From NCBI GenBank assembly GCA_018830205.1, contig JAHJSX010000112.1, positions 1 to 5,374 of the forward strand: a stretch of DNA of 5,374 bases, read 5' to 3'. Each line of letters begins with the position of its first letter. The stretch's first letter is position 1. Shown here piece after piece: positions 1 through 4,882 of the stretch. The notes beneath the pieces are model-generated. The model saw only the letters and a list, made by a program, of their open reading frames with translations. It was not told the origin of the DNA and searched no databases. The position numbers were made by a program, and so were the translations under genes. This DNA comes from an archaeon (GTDB lineage Archaea > Hydrothermarchaeota > Hydrothermarchaeia > Hydrothermarchaeales > Hydrothermarchaeaceae).

Positions 1-1
1 A

Positions 2-784
2 AAAGCGACAGATTCTGAGCTTACGCTCATGTATGTCGTTGATAAGGTGCCTGACCGTTTTGCCACAAGGCTTGGAGAAACTGCAGCAGGTCCTGGCAAG
101 ACAATAGCCGATTTGTACCAGAGCATTCCTGACCTGAAAGATACAATATTTGAGAAGGTCGATGAGATTCTAAAAGAAAATGGCGTTACAGCTAAAAAGG
201 AGTTCGTAACAGGAAGGAAGATTGCAGACGCAATACTTGAAGAAGCAGATGCAAAATACGACCTCGTTGTGCTTGGCTCAGGGAAATTCACAGGCGCTGA
301 GAGGATGCTGTTTGGCAGCGTCTCCTACCAGGTGGCAGAGTCAGCAAGTGTCCCCGTCCTTGTCGTGAAGCAAACAACTGACCAGCTAAAGAACATCCTT
401 GTCTGCACAGACGGCTCCGAATCCGCTAAATCTGCATGCCTTATGGGTGCAATGATTGGCAAGGCGGTGGGCGCAAAGGTCTCGCTGCTTACAGTCGCGC
501 AGGAATTTCTCGATGAGGAAGTCGCATCTCAGTGCGACATTGAATGCAGCAGCGCAATAAAGGAAAAGATTGGAATCGATGTCGACGAGCGCATTTGCAG
601 GGTCGGAAAGGGTGTAAAAAGTGTGAGGGAAGAAATCAACAAGCTGGCTCCGAAATATGACCTGATAGTCATGGGCTCAAGAGGCCTAAGCCGCCTTGAG
701 CGTGTGAGAATGGGGCATGTTTCGCTTTCTGTAAAGGAGAACGCAGACTCAAATATCCTCATCGTAAGGGGCTTCAAGCTCTAA
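2..784 (+). CDS. Tandem universal stress protein (UspA-like), 5' partial
   Basis: This is a cytoplasmic stress protein with two UspA-type alpha/beta domains, a family that binds ATP or AMP in many members. The frame is open to the left edge, reading KATDSELTLMYVVD. That matches the equivalent stretch of the second domain (KAVGAKVSLLTVAQ), so the ATG at 29 is internal and roughly 25 N-terminal residues, including the first beta strand, lie outside the window. Numbering from the Met at 29, domain 1 ends near residue 114 and domain 2 begins at KNILVCTDGSES (121-132). The nucleotide-binding loop G-2x-G-9x-G-S/T is altered in domain 1, GSGKFTGAERMLFGS, where Lys replaces the second Gly. In domain 2, GSRGLSRLERVRMGH, the Gly residues are kept but His replaces the final Ser/Thr. 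The family call is firm; the ligand is unknown. Confidence 0.93.
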   Translation, partial: KATDSELTLMYVVDKVPDRFATRLGETAAGPGKTIADLYQSIPDLKDTIFEKVDEILKENGVTAKKEFVTGRKIADAILEEADAKYDLVVLGSGKFTGAERMLFGSVSYQVAESASVPVLVVKQTTDQLKNILVCTDGSESAKSACLMGAMIGKAVGAKVSLLTVAQEFLDEEVASQCDIECSSAIKEKIGIDVDERICRVGKGVKSVREEINKLAPKYDLIVMGSRGLSRLERVRMGHVSLSVKENADSNILIVRGFKL

Positions 785-809
785 AGTCCGTGCAATTTTG
801 CATGCCATC

Positions 810-825
810 AGCAAATATTGCTTTT
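810..825 (+). terminator. Weak hairpin plus T tract after the stress protein gene
   Basis: AGCAA, loop ATA, TTGCT is followed at once by TTT. A second small inverted repeat, TGCAA-TT-TTGCA, lies at 791-802. Both fall between the stress protein stop and the kinase promoter, which fits transcription ending here. The stems are only five base pairs, so this is a tentative call. Confidence 0.35.
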
Positions 826-839
826 GGAAATTTAGTTAG

Positions 840-876
840 ATTTATATTAATCAGGAGCTAGAGTAAAAGAGAGGTG
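840..876 (+). promoter_or_regulatory. TATA box and ribosome binding site of the histidine kinase gene
   Basis: TTTATATTA at 841-849 resembles an archaeal TATA box. A start site about 25 bases downstream would fall near 870. GAGGTG at 871-876 is a strong Shine-Dalgarno match ending 10 bases before the ATG at 887. This implies a short leader and a promoter separate from that of the stress protein gene. Confidence 0.6.
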
Positions 877-886
877 GGGCATTTTA

Positions 887-1867
887 ATGAGAGACAAGAT
901 TAGAAACTTTTTTGTTATAATGGTCCTGTGCGCTGCTTTTGGGTACCTTGTGCTCTCGCCTTTTGCCATGTACAGGTATCATGCTGTGCACATGGACTTT
1001 CCCCTGCATGAAATGACTGTAATGGATGTCTTTACACCGGAACTCCTCCCATGGTCAGTTCCCTTTGCAGTTTTTGGCGGCTTGGTTGGAGCCATCATTG
1101 GTATAATGTACCTTAAGCGAAAGAAGGCAGAGGATGAAATCAAAAAATACGCGGCAGACCTTGAGCAGTCGAACCGCCTCAAAGACCTCTTCAGCGACAT
1201 CATACGCCACGACCTCATGAACCCGGCAGGAATCATAGGCAACATGGTGACGATTTTGAAAACAGATGAAAAGCTGAAGGATTCCGGGGAACTTGAAGTA
1301 ATAGGACGCAATGCCAGAAAGCTCCAGAGGATAATGGAGGACTCACGGGTGTACTCGAAACTCGAAGCAGGTGTGGAGCTTGAGAAATCTGACCTGGACC
1401 TCACAGGAATTATCGGGGGGGTAATTGATGGCCTTGGAATGAATTCCCTTGAGAAGGGAATATCTGTTTATTTCGATAGAGGGGAAGCGCACAAAATATA
1501 TGCAAGCGAAATGATTGAGACTGTTTTTGTAAACATTATCTCAAACGCGATAAAGTACAGCAAAGAGGGGACAGAAATAAAAGTCAAAGTCAAGGACGAT
1601 GGCAAGAACAAGATAGTGTCAATCGCGGACCAGGGGGACGGGATTGCGGACGAGTACAAGGAGGATGTGTTCGAGAGGTTCACGCGAAGGGACAAGTCAG
1701 GAGTCAAGGGGAGCGGGCTTGGGCTTGCAATCGTCAAGCTCACTGTGGAGATGCACGGCGGGCGCGTCTGGGTGGAGGATAATACATGCGAATATAGTGA
1801 CGAACAGGGACGAACCCAGAAGAAGGTATGTGGCTCGATATTTTACGTGCAGTTGCCAAAAATCTGA
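887..1867 (+). CDS. Membrane histidine kinase, two TM helices, HisKA + HATPase_c
   Basis: This is the sensor kinase of a two-component pathway, autophosphorylating on His with ATP. Residues about 8-28 and 53-75 are hydrophobic helices bracketing a short, probably external loop with several His and acidic residues. A charged, probably coiled-coil linker (about 77-100) leads to the dimerisation domain with the H box HDLMNP, phosphoacceptor His108. The ATPase domain has an N box NIISNAIKYS (Asn220), G1 box DQGDGI (Asp248), F box FERFT (262-266) and G2 box GSGLGLAIVK (275-284), so all catalytic motifs look intact. There is no PAS, GAF or HAMP domain, so the input must come through the membrane segment or loop. 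No response regulator lies next to it in the window. The start is supported by GAGGTG at 871-876. The stop abuts the stop of the opposing gene. Confidence 0.93.
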   Translation: MRDKIRNFFVIMVLCAAFGYLVLSPFAMYRYHAVHMDFPLHEMTVMDVFTPELLPWSVPFAVFGGLVGAIIGIMYLKRKKAEDEIKKYAADLEQSNRLKDLFSDIIRHDLMNPAGIIGNMVTILKTDEKLKDSGELEVIGRNARKLQRIMEDSRVYSKLEAGVELEKSDLDLTGIIGGVIDGLGMNSLEKGISVYFDRGEAHKIYASEMIETVFVNIISNAIKYSKEGTEIKVKVKDDGKNKIVSIADQGDGIADEYKEDVFERFTRRDKSGVKGSGLGLAIVKLTVEMHGGRVWVEDNTCEYSDEQGRTQKKVCGSIFYVQLPKI

Positions 1868-2038
1868 TTAGCCCTCCCCATAGTCTATTTCGATAATCCT
1901 CTCAACTATATGAATCAGCTCGAGCTGACGCTCGTTGAAAGCTCCCCGGAGCTTCATCCTCTCTATCGTGCCCCTGTTCTCTTTCACGAACAGGACGAAA
2001 CTCTCCACAGCCCCGACGTTGCCAGTTTCTTCTTCCAT
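1868..2038 (-). CDS. Small hypothetical protein, 56 aa, last gene of the five-gene cluster
   Basis: I do not recognise this protein. It starts MEEETGNVGAVESF and is acidic at the N-terminus, then probably mostly helical (MKLRGAFNERQLELIHIVER), ending IDYGEG. There are no Cys residues or membrane segments. The start is well supported: GGGAGGT at 2050-2044 lies five bases before the ATG. It follows the 46-residue gene after an 18-base gap and is in the same frame. It was found by reading the strand directly, because it is too short for usual ORF thresholds. Its GC-rich codon use matches the other genes of the cluster. Its stop lies directly against that of the convergent kinase gene. A helical partner or antitoxin-like role is possible but unsupported. 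Confidence 0.6.
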   Translation of the reverse strand: MEEETGNVGAVESFVLFVKENRGTIERMKLRGAFNERQLELIHIVERIIEIDYGEG

Positions 2039-2056
2039 AACAGACCTCCCTTCTGC

Positions 2057-2197
2057 CTACAGGCCCCCGAGGGGGGCCCGCTGTTTGTAGCCGTACCTCC
2101 AGATGCGGAGGCTGCACATGATGGGGCCCAGGAGCCTGAGCCTGTCCTTGACCTCCCCGTTGAACGGGGAGATGTCCATGGCTATCTGCTTTTTCAT
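2057..2197 (-). CDS. Small hypothetical protein, 46 aa, fourth gene of the cluster
   Basis: I do not recognise this product. It starts MKKQIAMDISPFNGEVKDRL and continues with a basic, aromatic segment (RIWRYGYKQR) before a short PLGGL end. The ATG at 2197 follows GAGG (2209-2206), which overlaps the stop of the winged-helix gene, with an eight-base spacer, so translation is probably coupled. It ends in TAG, and the same frame runs on open through AEGRSV into the 56-residue gene. This could therefore be the first half of a single protein interrupted by an amber codon. The good Shine-Dalgarno site before the next ATG argues for two genes. It is too short to assign a fold. Confidence 0.5.
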   Translation of the reverse strand: MKKQIAMDISPFNGEVKDRLRLLGPIMCSLRIWRYGYKQRAPLGGL

Positions 2198-2207
2198 TTT
2201 CTATGCC

Positions 2208-2456
2208 TCATTTCTTCAGGGCCTCCTCGGCCTCGTCCGTCAGGAAGTAGAAGTTGGTGCGGTGGCGCTTCACCACGCCCAGTATGCCCTCCTCTACGAG
2301 GGCGGAGAGGTGGCCGTATACGGTCCGCCCCTTCCACTTGGTCTTCTGGACTATCCCGCCCCTTGTGACCTGCCCCTTCTCCATGGCAAACTCTATTATG
2401 GCGCTGTCGATTTCGTCCCCCCTTGCTATCTCCAGCCGCGCCTTGAACTCCTTCAC
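2208..2456 (-). CDS. Winged-helix DNA-binding protein, 82 aa
   Basis: This is a probable transcription regulator made of a single winged helix-turn-helix. The core runs from about residue 14: EIDSAIIEFAMEKG, then VTRGGIVQKTKWKGRTVYGHL (a helix-turn-helix with the recognition helix near KGRTVYGHLSAL), VEEGIL, and a wing-like strand pair VVKRHRTNFYFLT ending in an acidic/Lys tail. I chose the GTG at 2456 because GAGGTG (2468-2463) lies six bases before it. A GTG at 2465 would add only MCR and overlaps that site. The site also overlaps the TGA of the upstream OB/RHH gene, which suggests coupled translation. It may bind the palindrome at the cluster promoter, though the RHH protein is an equal candidate. 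Confidence 0.82.
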   Translation of the reverse strand: MKEFKARLEIARGDEIDSAIIEFAMEKGQVTRGGIVQKTKWKGRTVYGHLSALVEEGILGVVKRHRTNFYFLTDEAEEALKK

Positions 2457-2466
2457 TCGGCACACC

Positions 2467-2871
2467 TCACCCGGCTGCGGTTTCCAGCTTCTCCATGACG
2501 GCGAGGCGGACGTAGTCCTTTGGTGGGATTCCGAGCCTCTCGCTTAGGGCCTCCACCTTCCTGTAGGCGTTCTCGGGTAGGGATATCTTCACGGTTCTCG
2601 CGTCCACGGTTTCTATCTCCCTCACCCAGAGCTCCCTCCTGGGCCTGCCCCTGTAGTCCTCGCCCGCGTGGACCTTGCACCTTGCACGCACGAAGTCCCC
2701 TTTCCTTATCCCGGCGATGGTGCTCCGCACGGTCTCCTCCCTGCCGACTACAGAGACCCACGTCCCGCCTTTGAGCAGAATGTTGGACCTCATGCAGTTG
2801 CCGAAGGGCCTCGGCCAGCCCACTACCTCGACCTCTCCCTCGACTCCCTCAAACTCTGCCCTGAGGTTCAT
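2467..2871 (-). CDS. Probable OB-fold plus ribbon-helix-helix protein, 134 aa
   Basis: This is a nucleic-acid-binding protein with two parts. Residues about 1-90 look like a compact beta-rich OB fold: repeated short strands (EGEVEVVGWP, GTWVSVVG, KGDFVRARCKVHA) and then YRGRPRRELWVREIETV. The pattern is typical of single-strand binding or RPA-like domains, but this is inferred from composition only. Residues 92-131 give a clear ribbon-helix-helix pattern: strand RTVKISLP, helix NAYRKVEALSERLG, turn IPP, helix KDYVRLAVMEKLE, as in CopG-like regulators. The ATG overlaps the stop of the zinc-ribbon gene (ATGA) and has GGGGAGG nine bases upstream. The next gene starts ten bases past its stop. A role in ssDNA binding combined with operon control is plausible but unproven. 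Confidence 0.78.
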   Translation of the reverse strand: MNLRAEFEGVEGEVEVVGWPRPFGNCMRSNILLKGGTWVSVVGREETVRSTIAGIRKGDFVRARCKVHAGEDYRGRPRRELWVREIETVDARTVKISLPENAYRKVEALSERLGIPPKDYVRLAVMEKLETAAG

Positions 2872-2996
2872 TTCGAGCCGCCTCCCCGGCTCGCTGTCTC
2901 AGAGTAGAAGCAGTTGGGGCACTTCAGCCTGTGCCCGGCGGCGACCAGTTTAGAAGCGCAGATGGGGCATATTTTTGTCAATCTTAACTCCTCCAT
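2868..2996 (-). CDS. Four-cysteine zinc-ribbon mini-protein, 43 aa
   Basis: CPICASKLVAAGHRLKCPNC contains two CxxC knuckles spaced as in a zinc ribbon, followed by a short Gly/Ser/Arg tail. Such mini-proteins bind nucleic acid or a protein partner through one Zn(II). The ATG at 2996 gives 43 residues. An in-frame TTG at 2981 is an alternative, because GGAGG (2994-2990) lies eight bases before it, giving 38 residues. The TATA box at about 3013-3021 would place transcription start near the ATG, so the message is either leaderless or starts inside this stretch. It is the first gene of the cluster and overlaps the next by four bases (ATGA). The fold is clear; the function is not known. Confidence 0.72.
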   Translation of the reverse strand: MEELRLTKICPICASKLVAAGHRLKCPNCFYSETASRGGGSK

Positions 2997-3021
2997 TAGT
3001 AGAATATTCTACTATATTTAT
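2997..3021 (-). promoter_or_regulatory. TATA box and 18-bp palindromic operator of the five-gene cluster
   Basis: On the - strand, ATAAATATA at 3021-3013 is a good archaeal TATA box. Directly next to it, bases 2997-3014 are a perfect palindrome, TAGTAGAATATTCTACTA, ending one base before the ATG at 2996. A dimeric regulator here would block the start site. The RHH or winged-helix protein encoded downstream is the natural candidate, which would make the cluster self-repressed. Confidence 0.62.
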
Positions 3022-3138
3022 CCCACATAACGTTTGCCCTAGCTCGTGAAAAGTGAATTTGGAAGAGACCTGTTCTGTTAAATCTTGTGCATATAGCCGT
3101 GTAGGAACATGTGGAAAACTCTGGGACAAGATTGAGCA

Positions 3139-3167
3139 AAAATTTTATTAATCTCGCATGAGATTAA
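3139..3167 (+). promoter_or_regulatory. TATA-like box with adjoining 8+4+8 inverted repeat
   Basis: On the + strand AAATTTTATTAAT (about 3139-3151) resembles a TATA box and runs into TTAATCTC-GCAT-GAGATTAA at 3148-3167, an inverted repeat with eight-base perfect arms. A start site 25 bases below the box would be near 3170, right before the foldable segment at 3175-3239. The arrangement of box plus palindrome mirrors the cluster promoter, but no protein gene follows on this strand. Confidence 0.4.
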
Positions 3168-3169
3168 GA

Positions 3170-3250
3170 CACCTTGGGAGCACTCTCAATGCCTCCAAAA
3201 TTGAGATTTTAGGGACATTCTCCCGCCCATCAGCTCCCACTTTTCCTTAC
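3170..3250 (+). ncRNA. Candidate small RNA with three-stem junction
   Basis: Three pairings are visible: TGGGAGC (3175-3181) with GCTCCCA (3233-3239); inside it TCTCAAT (3184-3190) with ATTGAGA (3200-3206); and GGGA (3212-3215) with TCCC (3221-3224). Together they form a closed three-way junction, followed by the pyrimidine-rich CTTTTCCTTACTCTT. A TATA-like box lies about 25 bases upstream of the assumed start. The seven-base outer stem imitates a tRNA acceptor, but there is no T-loop sequence or anticodon arm, so it is not a tRNA. Start and end are estimates and the strand is inferred from the upstream box. Confidence 0.3.
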
Positions 3251-3268
3251 TCTTATGTTTAAACAGAA

Positions 3269-3325
3269 GTTCCTTGTTGGCGGGGGCGTGCCATCTGGAG
3301 TTTTAAAACTGGTGCTCCATGGAAC
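3269..3325. other. Second foldable intergenic segment (three nested or adjacent stems)
   Basis: GTTCC (3269-3273) can pair with GGAAC (3321-3325), enclosing TGGC/GCCA (3278-3281 with 3290-3293) and TGGAG/CTCCA (3296-3300 with 3315-3319). The stretch around 3274-3300 is GC-rich within AT-rich surroundings, and a 12-base palindrome AACTTTAAAGTT follows at 3338-3349. The stems are short (4-5 bp), so chance is possible. It may be the 3' half of the same RNA as 3170-3250 or a DNA-level structure. No ORF of note is present on either strand. Confidence 0.22.
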
Positions 3326-3369
3326 GTTGGGTCAATGAACTTTAAAGTTATTTAGTCCCTATTCCAGTT

Positions 3370-3399
3370 GTTGGTGAAAATAAAAAAGTTGCGGGGATT
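3370..3399 (-). repeat. Intergenic repeat, copy 1 (after the DUF5679 gene)
   Basis: Bases 3379-3399 are identical to 4890-4910 over 21 bases (AATAAAAAAGTTG then CGGGGATT on the + strand). To the left, GTTGGTGAA resembles the GTTAGTAT of the other copies with small changes, and the TATA-like part is lost. Read on the - strand the element gives a T-rich tract downstream of the DUF5679 gene, 40 bases past its stop. Confidence 0.7.
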
Positions 3400-3436
3400 G
3401 AAGAAAATAAAAATAGAGAGGGGTAAAGAGATACCC
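3400..3436 (-). terminator. Hairpin and T-rich tract after the DUF5679 gene
   Basis: On the - strand the stop codon is followed by GGGTA-TCTCTT-TACCC (3436-3421), a five-pair hairpin, and then by repeated T runs (TATTTTTATTTTCTT, about 3415-3401). This fits a terminator that runs on into the T6 tract of repeat copy 1. Confidence 0.5.
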
Positions 3437-3438
3437 AC

Positions 3439-3582
3439 TCACATCTTACCAATCTTGAACATCTTCGTGCTGCATTTGGGGCATGTGCCCTGTGCTGCCG
3501 GCTTGCCGTTCTTCATCGTGACGGCCTTTGCGTCTTTCATTTCCCTTTTTGCTTTACATTTCATACAATATCCTTCGACCAT
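3439..3582 (-). CDS. DUF5679-type zinc-ribbon protein, 47 aa
   Basis: The sequence starts MVEGYCMKCKAKREMKDAKA, continues VTMKNGKPAAQGTCPKCSTK and ends MFKIGKM. The two CxxC pairs (Cys6/Cys9 and Cys34/Cys37), the central VTMKNGKPA segment and the length of about 47 residues are the pattern I know as DUF5679, a small zinc ribbon common in archaea and some bacteria with no assigned role. AGGTGA at 3593-3588 lies five bases before the ATG and fixes the start. It lies on the - strand between repeat copies 1 and 2 and appears to be its own transcription unit. Its AT-leaning composition differs from the GC-rich zinc-ribbon gene at 2868-2996, and the two are not obviously related beyond the cysteines. 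Confidence 0.88.
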   Translation of the reverse strand: MVEGYCMKCKAKREMKDAKAVTMKNGKPAAQGTCPKCSTKMFKIGKM

Positions 3583-3587
3583 TTTAT

Positions 3588-3621
3588 TCACCTGTTCACT
3601 AATCTCATTAGTATAATAAAA
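3588..3621 (-). promoter_or_regulatory. TATA box and ribosome binding site of the DUF5679 gene
   Basis: On the - strand TTTTATTATA (3621-3612) is a TATA-like box lying inside repeat copy 2. About 25 bases below it, near 3590, is AGGTGA (3593-3588), so the leader would be very short. CTAAT-CTC-ATTAG at 3599-3611 is a small palindrome between the box and the start and might be an operator half or chance. Confidence 0.5.
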
Positions 3622-3636
3622 AAGTTGTGGGGGATT
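3608..3636 (-). repeat. Intergenic repeat, copy 2 (after the FGE-like gene, before DUF5679)
   Basis: This copy differs from copy 3 (4883-4910) by one C-to-T change and one extra G. It begins 18 bases beyond the stop of the FGE-like gene on the - strand. It provides CAACTTTTTTATT, a T tract suited to archaeal termination, running directly into the TATA box of the next gene. Confidence 0.75.
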
Positions 3637-3653
3637 GATACACTGGTTCGTTT

Positions 3654-4868
3654 CTATTGTGATTTTGCTAACCTGAATCCGGTTCCAAGGTCGAATGTCT
3701 CATCTGGATAATAATGACGGAAATCTGACCTACAAATCCATGCCGAGTTGGTATAATGACATCCCCTGGTTACATACCCGGGCCCATTTGAAGGGCCTTT
3801 TGGATCCACTGCATCTTCTTCTGGATAATCACCGTAATAATCGTTGACATATTCTCCAATGTTTCCATGAATGTCATAAAGGCCCCATGGATTTGGTTTT
3901 AAAATCCCTACTGGTTGGCTTCTCTGATAAGTATTACGACCATACCAAACGTATTCATCTATTTTTGACTCATTTTCAAACGAGTACGGTGTTCTTGTGC
4001 CTGCCCTTGCAGCATATTCCCACTCAGCTTCAGTCGGTAGTCTATACTTATCAGTGTCTTCTATTTCATTGAGCTTTGCAATAAATTCCTGTATTTCACT
4101 CCATGAAACACTATCTACAGGGCATTCTTCACAGACCTCAAAAAATGAAGGATTATAACCCATTATTGCCCCCCACTGTTTTTGCGTAACCTCATATTTT
4201 CCCATGTAAAATGGCTTTGTTATTTTTACATGGTGGATTGGCCTTGAACTTCTACTTAATGGCCCCTCAGTTTCATTAGTCCCCATATCAAACTCTCCTG
4301 CTGGAATTAGAACAAATTCTATTTCTGATATAATGTCATTATTGATGGGTACCAATGGAATGGGATTTTCAGGTTTTTCAGGTACTCCTGTGTTGGGTAG
4401 AATTATTCTAACAACTCCTGGTTCTTTTGATAATTGTGGTATCAGACTTGGAGGTATCCAGACGATCATGTTATTGTTTTCTTTATATCCATCGAGTATG
4501 TCATAACCATCCGGAAAAGGAGTACTGGCATCCTCCAGTATGACTTCAACAGCAATTCTATAATAAGAAATAAGTAATGGCTTTTCAATTGAAAATTCCC
4601 TAGATCTTCTTGCATAAAATTCTGAGTTTTTTGCTTCCTCAATAGGATCATCAGCATTTGCTAATTCAATAAGAAATTCATCCGCATTTGGATAATCGTC
4701 TGGAGATAGTTCTTGCTTATGGTTTGTATCGTCATTAGGTGGGGCTTGAGGAGGAAGTGGTTCATCTTGGGGTGGTTCAACTGCAATTTTACTATTTATC
4801 TCTGTTAGGGGTTCATTTGTACAGCCAGAAATTAGGAAAAGAATTAACAGTATCCCCCAGTATTTCAT
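3654..4868 (-). CDS. Lipoprotein with C-terminal FGE-sulfatase-like (SUMF1) domain, 404 aa
   Basis: MKYWGILLILFLISGC is a lipoprotein signal with lipobox ISGC, so Cys16 is probably lipid-anchored outside the membrane. Residues 17-60 are a Pro/Asp-rich linker. Residues about 60-165 are an unrecognised domain ending in IPQLSKEPGVVRIILP, which recalls peptidase propeptide ends. Residues 183-404 are a formylglycine-generating-enzyme-like domain: FVLIPAGEFDMG, YMGKYEVTQKQW, CEECPVDSVSW, RLPTEAEWEYAARAG, NPWGLYDIHGN and a TGFRL end. In true FGE two cysteines near the C-terminus bind Cu(I). Here RGCHYTNSAWICR keeps the second (Cys379) but has Asn at the first, so sulfatase activation is unlikely; a binding or other surface role is more plausible. 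Cys246/Cys249 form an extra CxxC. The ATG lies about 23 bases from the TATA box centre, so the message may be leaderless. Confidence 0.9.
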   Translation of the reverse strand: MKYWGILLILFLISGCTNEPLTEINSKIAVEPPQDEPLPPQAPPNDDTNHKQELSPDDYPNADEFLIELANADDPIEEAKNSEFYARRSREFSIEKPLLISYYRIAVEVILEDASTPFPDGYDILDGYKENNNMIVWIPPSLIPQLSKEPGVVRIILPNTGVPEKPENPIPLVPINNDIISEIEFVLIPAGEFDMGTNETEGPLSRSSRPIHHVKITKPFYMGKYEVTQKQWGAIMGYNPSFFEVCEECPVDSVSWSEIQEFIAKLNEIEDTDKYRLPTEAEWEYAARAGTRTPYSFENESKIDEYVWYGRNTYQRSQPVGILKPNPWGLYDIHGNIGEYVNDYYGDYPEEDAVDPKGPSNGPGYVTRGCHYTNSAWICRSDFRHYYPDETFDLGTGFRLAKSQ

Positions 4869-4882
4869 GCTCTAAACTCTCG

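Noticed and set aside
1902..2117. 71-codon - strand ORF beginning MQPPHLEVRLQ
   Set aside because: It is rich in Arg, Gly and Pro as expected of an out-of-frame shadow, has no ribosome site, and conflicts with the two small genes that do.
2463..2465. GTG at 2465 as start of the winged-helix gene
   Set aside because: It overlaps the GAGGTG ribosome site, which is well placed for the GTG at 2456.
1910..2498. Overlapping + strand ORFs of 152 and 131 codons
   Set aside because: They are antisense to the coupled - strand genes, have Pro/Ser/Leu-rich shadow composition, no Shine-Dalgarno support and no recognisable domain.
2453..2953. - strand 102-codon ORF and + strand ORFs of 84, 79 and 92 codons
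   Set aside because: They lie over the OB/RHH and zinc-ribbon genes in other frames and show low-complexity shadow composition typical of GC-rich DNA.
3175..3239. tRNA-like gene suggested by a seven-base outer stem
   Set aside because: There is no T-loop consensus, no T stem next to the 3' arm and no proper anticodon arm.
3368..3616. + strand 82-codon ORF opposite the DUF5679 gene
   Set aside because: It is antisense to a clear zinc-ribbon gene with its own ribosome site and starts within a repeat copy.
4466..4657. 63-codon ORF inside the FGE-like gene
   Set aside because: It is an alternative frame of the lipoprotein gene with no ribosome site.
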